A stretch of DNA of 48,627 nt, from contig JAFRBX010000006.1 in the NCBI GenBank assembly GCA_017404665.1, positions 1 through 48,627 of the forward strand, read 5' to 3'. The stretch comes from Ruminococcus sp. Its GTDB lineage: Bacteria > Bacillota > Clostridia > Oscillospirales > Acutalibacteraceae. Position 1 is the stretch's first letter; the number at the start of each line of letters is the position of its first letter. The translations under genes were made by a program, and so were the position numbers. This document shows positions 8,288-14,957 of the stretch, one piece after another. The notes beneath the pieces were generated by a model. It was not told where the DNA came from. It worked only from the letters and a program-made list of their open reading frames with translations, and did not search any database.

Positions 8288-9222
8288 GATGTGTGCTGCG
8301 TGACGTCAGCGGACAAAGCATCATCGTTCCTCAATTGCTTAACCTGCAGGTGAACATCGATGAGAACGTCCCCGCTGATTCGCTGTATGCGGTGATGGCA
8401 TACATGCCGACGGATGAGCTTGTCGGCGTCACCTTGTATCAGGACGATGAACAGGTTTTCACGGGGATCATGGACGAGCAGGAGCATGTGAGTGATGAGA
8501 CAGGAGAATACCTGAAGATATCCGCCCGCTCCCCGGCGGCGCATTTACTGGATAACGAGGCAATGCCCTGCGCATATGACCATCCGTCGCTGAGCCTGAT
8601 TTATGATAGGTATGTCAAGCCCTTCGGCATTACAATGACGGATCACGGCGACGCGGTATACTTCGGCGAACTGAACATTCTCAAGGGCTCTTCCTGCTGG
8701 AGAGCGGTGAAGCAATTCTGCAACGCCTGCTTTTCGTCGGTTCCGCGCGTCAGCTCGACCGGGGTGCTGTATCCCGAGGGGATCGTCAATGATCGGGAGA
8801 TCGTCTTCGGCAGGGACGGCGTGCGCTATACTGCGATGCGTGAGTCGCAAAAGCGCTGTGAGGAGATCTCCGCTGTTTATGTCAAAGCATCCGGCTCGGG
8901 CTCCTACACGCTGCCGGTCAGAAACGAGGATGCGGAGGCTCGCGGCGTAAGGCGTGTGAGATATCTCAACGCCATGCTGACGGAAAGCCCCATGCGCTGC
9001 GCCGATACAATGATCGCAAACTCAGCGAAAAAAGCCTATGCGATCGAATTGCGCTGTCCGTCCTGCCTGCTCGGCAAAGAGGGCAGCAGAGCGACGCTGA
9101 AAGATACAGCGAGCGGCAGAAAAAGCGATTTGTATATCAGCGCCGTTCATTACCGGATGACAAAGGACGGCGCATACAGCGACGTGACTTTGAAAAGGAG
9201 GCAGAAAAATGTGGATCAATGA
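8281..9222 (+). CDS. Baseplate hub protein (XkdQ/gpD-like)
   Basis: A 313-residue protein that would form the trimeric hub onto which the spike is mounted. Residues 1-80 give short beta strands (LQVNIDENVPADSLYAVM ... VTLYQDDEQVFTGIMDEQ) like the first barrel of gpD/gp27-type hubs. The middle contains FCNACFSSVPRVSSTGVLYP, and the C-terminus returns to beta strands (DLYISAVHYRMTKDGAYSDV) as in XkdQ. It lies between the LysM protein and the spike-like gene and overlaps both. Assignment is by fold pattern and order. Confidence 0.7.
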   Translation: MLRCVLRDVSGQSIIVPQLLNLQVNIDENVPADSLYAVMAYMPTDELVGVTLYQDDEQVFTGIMDEQEHVSDETGEYLKISARSPAAHLLDNEAMPCAYDHPSLSLIYDRYVKPFGITMTDHGDAVYFGELNILKGSSCWRAVKQFCNACFSSVPRVSSTGVLYPEGIVNDREIVFGRDGVRYTAMRESQKRCEEISAVYVKASGSGSYTLPVRNEDAEARGVRRVRYLNAMLTESPMRCADTMIANSAKKAYAIELRCPSCLLGKEGSRATLKDTASGRKSDLYISAVHYRMTKDGAYSDVTLKRRQKNVDQ

Positions 9223-9547
9223 ATATGTGAGCGGTCGTTCCTTCGGAGTAAATACGGCGACTGCGGTTGAGATTCGCGCTGCCAACAACGGCAGCGTAGC
9301 GGTCAGCTCCACGAGAGATTTCAGCGAGCTCCCGGTAATCGCTCCCGCGGGTATCGTCTACGTGCCCGTGACAGGCTCGCCTACGATGGTCATGGAGGGC
9401 GCGGGAGGAGCGGTGTGCTTAGGCGTGATTGCCGCACCGCCGTCCTCTTTGGAGGCGGGTGAGCTTATGCTTCACTCAGCAGGAGGCGCCAGCATCGTGC
9501 TGAAAAACGACGGCAGGGTGTTGATCAACGGCAGGGAGGTCAGCTGA
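9209..9547 (+). CDS. Baseplate spike-like protein (gpV-like)
   Basis: A 112-residue Gly/Ala/Val-rich beta protein. The C-terminal segment SIVLKNDGRVLINGREV is the pattern seen at the end of gpV-type membrane-puncturing spikes, where repeating short strands build a triple-stranded helix. The protein is shorter than gpV of P2 (about 211 residues) and has no obvious OB-fold beyond residue 60. ATG 9209 overlaps the hub gene, and its stop overlaps the next ATG. Confidence 0.65.
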   Translation: MWINEYVSGRSFGVNTATAVEIRAANNGSVAVSSTRDFSELPVIAPAGIVYVPVTGSPTMVMEGAGGAVCLGVIAAPPSSLEAGELMLHSAGGASIVLKNDGRVLINGREVS

Positions 9548-9891
9548 TGGACGTCAGGGTATCAAACGGCGATATCTTCATGACTGTATCGGGAGATTAC
9601 TGCTATATCACCGGTATCGAGGAGGCTGTACAGCGCGTGCGCCTCTCGGCGCTGACATTCAAAGGCGAATTTATTTATGACAGAGAGCTGGGTACGGATT
9701 ACAGCGGTATTGACGCATACGATGATATGCTGTGCGAAAAGCTCGAAGCGGTGCTCCGGGAAAGCTGTGCCGACATCTGCGATACTCAGGTTGAGGTGCT
9801 TTCCTGTGAGAACCGGATCGCGGTGCTGAAAGTGATATATCGCGATCGTGAAACAACAACGGAGGTGGATTTGTCTGGACTCATACAATGA
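9547..9891 (+). CDS. Baseplate wedge protein, gp25-like (XkdS)
   Basis: A 114-residue protein resembling gpW/gp25 wedge subunits: an early ITGIEEAVQRVRLSALTFKG segment, then a conserved-looking GEFIYDRELGTDYSGI, then helices and a strand pair (IAVLKVIYRDRETTTEVDLSG). In contractile tails gp25 lies in the inner baseplate next to gpJ/gp47, and here it directly precedes the baseplate J gene with 44 bases of overlap if the first in-frame ATG of that gene is used. Confidence 0.75.
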   Translation: MDVRVSNGDIFMTVSGDYCYITGIEEAVQRVRLSALTFKGEFIYDRELGTDYSGIDAYDDMLCEKLEAVLRESCADICDTQVEVLSCENRIAVLKVIYRDRETTTEVDLSGLIQ

Positions 9892-10933
9892 TATTTTGGA
9901 GAGAATGGTCGCTTCCTATGAAGCGGAAAGCGGGTTTTCTCCGCAAAACGAATCGGACGTCATGCTGCGGCTTCGCGTACTGGCGGGAGAGATCTTTCGG
10001 GAACGTACATACGCAGAATTTATCATGCGGCAGATGTTCCCCGCGACCGCTGTGGGTGAGTATCTCGACAGGCACGCCCGACAGCGCGGTCTGAGCCGCA
10101 AAAACGCAACGCTCGCACATGGCAGTGTGACCTTCACCGTCGTTGAGGGCGAGCATGAAGAGATTCGGATACCGACAGGAACGCAGGTCAGCACCGGCGA
10201 CGGTCTTTTGCGTTTTGTCACCGATAATGACGCGGTAATTGACGCACAGTCACAGACGGTCTCTGTCAACGTGACCGCGGTGCGGGAAGGGAGCGCATAT
10301 AACGTGCTTGCCGAAACGATTGGACTTATTGTCACCCCGGTGCTGGGCGTTGCCTCGGTTGCGAACAGCGCCGCTTTCAGCGGGGGATCTGATGTCGAGG
10401 ACGACGAACAGCTGCGTAAACGTGTCATTGACAGCTACTGTAATATCATCAACGGCGCGAACGCCGCCTATTATCGCTCGATCGCGCTGTCGGTGGACGG
10501 CGTATACTCCGCTTCGGCTGTTGGCTGCGGCAGAGGCGCGGGAACCGTGGACGTCTATGCCTGCGCGAAAGGCGGCGCGCTTTCTGCTGATAAAATCAGC
10601 GAGATACAAGCGCTGCTGGATGAAAAGCGCGAGCTGAATGTTGACGCGAAGGCGTTCAGTCCGACGGCGATGAACATCAATTTGTACATTCGCCTGACGG
10701 TATCGGAGGGCTACGATTTCAGCACGGTCGCGGAAGCAGTGAGAATCGCCGTAACGGATTATGTCAACGGGCTGGGTATCGGAAACGATCTGCGCTTGAG
10801 CAAGGTAGGAGAGGTCATTTATCATATCGAGGGTGTAGAAGATTACAAATTTCTTGAAAGCTACGGCTCTGATAGAGACGTACCGCTGACGCGCTTTGCG
10901 AAAGCGAATACGATCACGGTGAGGGATGAATGA
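9848..10933 (+). CDS. Baseplate J protein (gp47/JayE family)
   Basis: A wedge protein of contractile-type baseplates, 361 residues as drawn. It shows FPATAVGEYLDRHARQRGLSR, then a beta domain with IRIPTGTQVSTGDGLLRFVT, and a helical/strand region with GGSDVEDDEQLRKRVIDSY, all typical of baseplate J. The first in-frame ATG (9848) lies inside the previous gene. A CTG at 9875 sits 9 bases after a GGAGG and would give the family-like start (L)DSYNDILERM, so the true start may be this rare codon. The gene overlaps the next by 4 bases. Confidence 0.88.
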   Translation: MKQQRRWICLDSYNDILERMVASYEAESGFSPQNESDVMLRLRVLAGEIFRERTYAEFIMRQMFPATAVGEYLDRHARQRGLSRKNATLAHGSVTFTVVEGEHEEIRIPTGTQVSTGDGLLRFVTDNDAVIDAQSQTVSVNVTAVREGSAYNVLAETIGLIVTPVLGVASVANSAAFSGGSDVEDDEQLRKRVIDSYCNIINGANAAYYRSIALSVDGVYSASAVGCGRGAGTVDVYACAKGGALSADKISEIQALLDEKRELNVDAKAFSPTAMNINLYIRLTVSEGYDFSTVAEAVRIAVTDYVNGLGIGNDLRLSKVGEVIYHIEGVEDYKFLESYGSDRDVPLTRFAKANTITVRDE

Positions 10934-11496
10934 TGACGGTATTCGAAAGACTGAGGGCGTCATTATCGCCTGTCGGCATCTATGACAGCGATGCCGAGGT
11001 GCTGTCCGTAGAGCTGAAAGCCTATGCGGATGAGCTGGAGCTGCTGTATGATCAGCTCGGCGCGATGTTCAGAGAACGATTCATCGAGACGGCACAGGAT
11101 GCAGGGCTTGCGGCGTATGAGTCGATGTTCGGTCCCGTGAGATCAGAGGAAAGCGTCGAGGGGCGCCGCGCGATGCTGCAGCTGCGCATGAATCTCGGCG
11201 GGGGAGATTTTACACCCGCCGGGATACGCAGGGCGCTCGACAGCTTGGGACTGGAATACACGATCAGCGAGTTCCCGCATATCGGCAAGCTCAATGTGAC
11301 CGCGACTGCGGATTACACACAGGCGCAGCAGATATGGATCAGACGGGAAGTGGAAAAGATCGTCCCCGCGCATGTCGAGTTCCAGCTGACGTTCAACAGT
11401 CTGACATGGGCACAGATCGATGCATTTGACAGAACCTATCAAACGATTGACGGGGCTGATCTGACATGGGCGCAGATCGATAACCGTACATATTAA
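10930..11496 (+). CDS. DUF2313/YmfQ-like tail protein (XkdT/gp48-like) with C-terminal repeat
   Basis: A 188-residue protein following baseplate J, as gp48-type proteins do in Mu- and PBSX-like clusters. It has an N-terminal helical half (YADELELLYDQLGAMFRERF ... EGRRAMLQLRMN) and a GGGDFTPAGIRRALDSLGLE motif characteristic of the family, then a strand-rich end. The last 30 residues contain a duplicated LTWAQID unit. It is probably the adaptor between baseplate and fibre. Spacing to the fibre gene is 19 bases with an AAGGAA site. Confidence 0.72.
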   Translation: MMTVFERLRASLSPVGIYDSDAEVLSVELKAYADELELLYDQLGAMFRERFIETAQDAGLAAYESMFGPVRSEESVEGRRAMLQLRMNLGGGDFTPAGIRRALDSLGLEYTISEFPHIGKLNVTATADYTQAQQIWIRREVEKIVPAHVEFQLTFNSLTWAQIDAFDRTYQTIDGADLTWAQIDNRTY

Positions 11497-11515
11497 TAAC
11501 AGAAAGAAGGAACCT

Positions 11516-11980
11516 ATGGCAACCAGTAACTATACACCGAATCTTCACCTGAGCGCGTGGCTGGATTCCGACCGACCCAAAAGGGCGGATTTTGTGTCGG
11601 ATAACAGCATCATCGATACACAGCTGGGCGGACATATCGCCGACAGCACTATCCATGTGACGTCTCAGGAAAAGGCAAAGCTCACGGAGCCGTTCATATT
11701 CAATGTGTATTCCGGCACGGGAGAGAGCTCGCGCACCATCAGCCTGAGCTTTCAGCCGAAGCTGGTGATCGTCTTCAAGCGCGGCGTGCCGTTCGTGACC
11801 TGCAGCGGCAGCGTCAATAACGTGAATGCTGCCGTCGGATGTTACGGACACGGCTGCAGCGCGGGTATCGGCATCTCATCGAGCGGCGTGGTGGTAACGC
11901 AGGATGCGGCGGCATCGGACGGCGTCAAGGTGTGCCTGAATGAGAGCGGCGCACAGTATTCGATCGTTGCATTTAAATAA
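11516..11980 (+). CDS. Short tail fibre-like protein
   Basis: A 154-residue Ser/Gly/Val-rich protein, last in the operon. It starts MATSNYTPNLHLSAWLDSDR, the usual opening of Bacillota tail fibre proteins, followed by HIADSTIHVTSQEKAKL, another motif of such fibres. The second half is beta-rich with Cys residues and could be a small receptor-binding head. It is far shorter than typical fibres (300-700 residues), in keeping with the reduced character of the operon. Confidence 0.68.
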   Translation: MATSNYTPNLHLSAWLDSDRPKRADFVSDNSIIDTQLGGHIADSTIHVTSQEKAKLTEPFIFNVYSGTGESSRTISLSFQPKLVIVFKRGVPFVTCSGSVNNVNAAVGCYGHGCSAGIGISSSGVVVTQDAAASDGVKVCLNESGAQYSIVAFK

Positions 11981-12003
11981 GAGAATATTTTGCAGAAGAA
12001 AAG

Positions 12004-12036
12004 AAGAGGGCTGTCGTCACATGACAGCCCTCTTTG
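12004..12036 (+). terminator. Strong terminator ending the phage-like operon
   Basis: A perfect 12-bp stem AAGAGGGCTGTC (12004-12015) / GACAGCCCTCTT (12023-12034) with a 7-base loop, followed by a short T run. The minus strand also leaves a pyrimidine-rich tail, so it can serve the convergent gene at 12059 too. Confidence 0.85.
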
Positions 12037-12058
12037 GAATTACGGGAATATTGATTTA

Positions 12059-12922
12059 TTAATGTCTTTTTGCAGCACGGCGAGGGACATATACCTCCCC
12101 GGTATCCGCTCTGGATGAGGTGCGTCGCGAGTAGCTTGAATCATCCGCAAAACGCGAGGTTCTGCCGGAAGCGGCCGCCGCGCGGCGATCCCCTGCCTCC
12201 ATGCGCGCAGCGTCGCTCCGCGCGGGAGAGGAAGCGCGTCTGCGCTCCATACGTTCCGCCTTGCGAACGGACTTGCGGTGGGCGATGGTCGCGACAATGA
12301 AATAGAGGATGCCGAGCGCCGAGAGCGCCAGCAGCGCGTAGCCGAGATACAGGATCCAGTCGCCGTTGTCTTCAACCTCGGTGTTGGATTTGATTGCAGA
12401 AAAATCAGAAACGCCTGTTTTGACGGTTTTTTCGTCCAGTACGATGTCGCTCCATTCGTTGGGCGCGGCTTCCGCAGCGCTCATACCGGAGGAATTATAC
12501 AGCGGAGTGTTGGAGGAAACGGCTCCTGCTGATTCGATGTTCTCGATCTCATAGTCTAATTCGTAATCGCCGTAGAAGAGCCGATCGTCATCGTTAACAT
12601 AGCTGTATCCGCTGTAACCGGAGCCGTCGTCATCGCCGCCGTCGTCGTAGTCAACATAACCGCCCGCCTGACCGTCGCCGTCTATTGAATTGTCGCCGCC
12701 GGTCTGGTTACCGCTTATATCGGGATCTTCGACAACAGGCGTTTCATTGCCTGTGTCGGGGTCATCGACAATAGGGGTATCGCCGCCTGTGCCGGGGTCA
12801 TCGTTCATGATCGGTGGGTCGCCGTTTTCGAGCTCATCAGCGCTGCAGACAATCATCACCGCGCCGGAGATCATAAAGATAACTGCAATGAAAAGAGAAA
12901 GAAATCTAAGTGATTTTTTCAT
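12059..12922 (-). CDS. Membrane-anchored acidic extracytoplasmic protein
   Basis: A 287-residue protein with an N-terminal signal sequence (MKKSLRFLSLFIAVIFMISG) and a long, acidic, low-complexity outer region. That region has repeated D-P-(D/G)-T-G-x-(E/D)-T-P units and G/D-rich stretches (residues 30-130). One membrane helix follows (WILYLGYALLALSALGILYF, about residues 187-210), and then a strongly basic cytoplasmic tail rich in R, S and A. I do not recognise a family; the shape suggests a cell-surface or calcium-binding anchor. It is 17 bases downstream of the lipoprotein gene with a CGGAG site, so the two are co-transcribed. Confidence 0.7.
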   Translation of the reverse strand: MKKSLRFLSLFIAVIFMISGAVMIVCSADELENGDPPIMNDDPGTGGDTPIVDDPDTGNETPVVEDPDISGNQTGGDNSIDGDGQAGGYVDYDDGGDDDGSGYSGYSYVNDDDRLFYGDYELDYEIENIESAGAVSSNTPLYNSSGMSAAEAAPNEWSDIVLDEKTVKTGVSDFSAIKSNTEVEDNGDWILYLGYALLALSALGILYFIVATIAHRKSVRKAERMERRRASSPARSDAARMEAGDRRAAAASGRTSRFADDSSYSRRTSSRADTGEVYVPRRAAKRH

Positions 12923-12939
12923 TCAATCAGCTCCGTTAA

Positions 12940-14070
12940 TTATTTCGTTTCTTCAAACAGGGAGGGCTTGTAGCTGCCGCACGAGGAGGAAAGCGTGATG
13001 TTCAGCTCTTCCGCGAGATCCTTCAGCAGCTCGTCAAAATCTTCATGCTTCATGGAGGAAAGGACATCATCCTTGTGCTGTTCGGGATCGGTGTAGGCTT
13101 CGACCTGATTTTCGATCGGCTCGCGATAAATGAGATAAAGCTGCTTGGAGGTATCGTCGTCGCCGACCTCCATGGTCATTGCCTGACCGTCCTTCATGTC
13201 CTTGATGGTCTTGATGATTTCATCGGTGGTATCTTCATCGATGATCTCGACACTTTCAGTGGTGGGATCTTCTTCGACATCAAAGGCGTCCATGTACTTT
13301 TCGATGACATCTTCATAGGAGCCGCCGTCGGAGAGGGTGGAAGCATACTCGTCGAATGCATCCTTGTATTCGTTGATCTTATCCTCAGAGAGGGCAACGT
13401 TCTCGGTCGCGGTCTCCTCACTGTCGTCGGTACCCTCGACAGACTCAGTGGTGTAGAGGTTGACGGAGAAATACTTATAGGAGGTATAGTTCTCCTCAAA
13501 GTACGCGGCAAGATCGGGAGTAGCGACCTCAGAGGGACCGCCTTCGCCGTACTCAGCCTTGAACGCCTCGCTTTCCATGACGGGAATCATGTAACCCGCT
13601 TCAAAGAAGGAGTCAAAGCTGATGCCGTAGGGCTCGAGCATCTCTGCGTAGCTCTGATCCCAGTAGCTCTTGTAATAGGACTTGGTGCTGTCGATCTCAG
13701 TCTGATCGATGGTGCAGCCCAGCTCGTTGAATTTGGTGTTGATGGCAACAGCATTCTTTGTGTTTTCTTCAGCCTTATTCTTGATCCAATCCTCCGCTAC
13801 GGCAGTCTCGCCGTCGTCATCGGTGATTTCCATCTTCAGGAAAGACTTTTTGCCGTCATACTTGCCGGAATCGGCATCGTAGAGGTCGCTTTGCTGCGCA
13901 TAGCTCTGTGCATTGTTATAGGCGCTGTACAGATAGTAGAGGTATACGCCGATGGGGAGCTCGATATCATCTTGCTGATAAGCGTACTGCTGAGAAAGTG
14001 AGCAGGATGCCGCCGACAGCGCCATGACCAGCGCCAGTACGACGCAGAGGATCTTCGAAAAATTCTTCAT
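12940..14070 (-). CDS. Lipoprotein with SurA/PrsA-like N-terminal fold
   Basis: A 376-residue protein with a lipoprotein signal: basic start, hydrophobic core and lipobox LSAASC with Cys at residue 23. The region after it (YLYYLYSAYNNAQSYAQ ... EDWIKNKAEENTKNAVAINT) resembles the helical chaperone domain of SurA/PrsA/trigger-factor-like secretion foldases. No parvulin PPIase core is evident; the middle is acidic and the end contains a Cys pair region (SSSCGSYKPS). It is probably an extracytoplasmic folding or assembly factor. The ATG at 14068-14070 has AAAGGA upstream; an upstream ATG would hide the signal peptide. Confidence 0.7.
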   Translation of the reverse strand: MKNFSKILCVVLALVMALSAASCSLSQQYAYQQDDIELPIGVYLYYLYSAYNNAQSYAQQSDLYDADSGKYDGKKSFLKMEITDDDGETAVAEDWIKNKAEENTKNAVAINTKFNELGCTIDQTEIDSTKSYYKSYWDQSYAEMLEPYGISFDSFFEAGYMIPVMESEAFKAEYGEGGPSEVATPDLAAYFEENYTSYKYFSVNLYTTESVEGTDDSEETATENVALSEDKINEYKDAFDEYASTLSDGGSYEDVIEKYMDAFDVEEDPTTESVEIIDEDTTDEIIKTIKDMKDGQAMTMEVGDDDTSKQLYLIYREPIENQVEAYTDPEQHKDDVLSSMKHEDFDELLKDLAEELNITLSSSCGSYKPSLFEETK

Positions 14071-14384
14071 TTTAATTACCGTCCTTTGTTGACTATGAAT
14101 GCCGGTATATTTGCACAATACCGCATCATAGCATTATTTAACCCATACAATATACAACATTTTTCAGAATTTGTCTATATAATTAGAAGAAAAAATCGAT
14201 TTTTAACACTTTGTTATAAATTTAATTCCGGAAAAGAAATATCGTTTTGTATAACGCATCAATGACAACATAAGAAAAAATGTCATTGCGGGATGGATTC
14301 AAGATGAATGAAGGGATTATTTGCAGGGTAGGGGCTGCACCTAATTAACAACCCGCTTAGATGCGAAGCAGATCAACATTTTCC

Positions 14385-14493
14385 GTAGGGACGGTCATTG
14401 ACCGTCCGCAGAATGACGGGCGTTTTGGTTATCGAAAACGCCGGATAGGACTCAAACGCATCTGTCATGCGGACGAGCAATGCTCGTCCCTAC
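14385..14493. repeat. Inverted pair of 26-bp palindromic repeats
   Basis: Two copies of one short element in opposite orientation. Copy 1 (14385-14410) has GTAGGGACG and CGTCCGCA ends around GTCATTGAC; copy 2 (14468-14493, reversed) has the same ends around AGCATTGCT. The ends are identical while the inner stem bases change in a paired way, so the hairpin is kept. The surrounding stretch 14071-14957 has no gene that I can support. Confidence 0.7.
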
Positions 14494-14648
14494 GATGACT
14501 TTCTGTTCCACTGCCGACGTCCTCTATCCTCATGGCGCCGCCGTAAATGTACCGCAGAGCGAATGCGTACTTGCAAACTTGTGCATTCTGCCTAATTTCA
14601 TGACGGATATTTTGGATTGCACGGCGGGGAGGGATATGATAAAATGAA

Positions 14649-14814
14649 GTTGCCAACAATTGTCAACTGAATACTGTTTTGATGTAGGAATAATCTATTC
14701 TGTAATGGGGATAGTGTTTTTGTCTATTAGGATAAAAACACTATGCTCTCTTTCAACTATCCCTAATGGATGATTACTCCTAATAGGCTTCAAAGTTGAC
14801 GATTGTTTGGCGAC
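14649..14814. repeat. 166-bp long-hairpin element with terminal inverted repeats (MITE-like)
   Basis: The ends at 14649-14668 and 14794-14814 are inverted repeats of about 20 bp with few mismatches. Inside, TAGGAATAATC...GGGGATAG pairs imperfectly with CTATCCC...GATTACTCCTA, and ATAGTGTTTTT pairs with AAAAACACTAT at the centre. The whole element could fold into one long hairpin. No reading frame is present. It could be a miniature transposable element or a structured transcript. Confidence 0.6.
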
Positions 14815-14835
14815 GATTTGAGCTAAGTGTTTTTT

Positions 14836-14863
14836 GGCGTACGGCTCAGTCGTACGCCTTTTT
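14836..14863 (+). terminator. Rho-independent terminator upstream of the dockerin gene
   Basis: GGCGTACG (14836-14843) pairs with CGTACGCC (14851-14858) across a 7-base loop, followed by TTTTT. It points rightward and lies about 95 bases before the next start codon, with no gene just upstream. It may end a non-coding transcript from the hairpin element or attenuate the dockerin gene. Confidence 0.7.
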
Positions 14864-14887
14864 GTTTGTCACGATTGTCCCTGCAAC

Positions 14888-14924
14888 CATTGCGAGGTCC
14901 CAAATGAGCCGTGGCAATCTCGCA
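14888..14924. repeat. Single copy of the ATTGCGA...GGCAATC hairpin repeat
   Basis: CATTGCGAGG at the left and GTGGCAATCTC at the right resemble the arm at 23709-23744 (GCAATGAC / GGGGATTGCC on the other strand), but with a different inner sequence. It lies in the leader of the dockerin gene. Confidence 0.45.
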
Positions 14925-14957
14925 AAGAGTCAATACAATTATTAAGGAGGTCATCTT

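Noticed and set aside
13045-14001. A 318-codon plus-strand frame opposite the lipoprotein gene
   Set aside because: Low-complexity hydrophobic/Asp composition, no start site, and the opposite strand has a clear lipobox protein.
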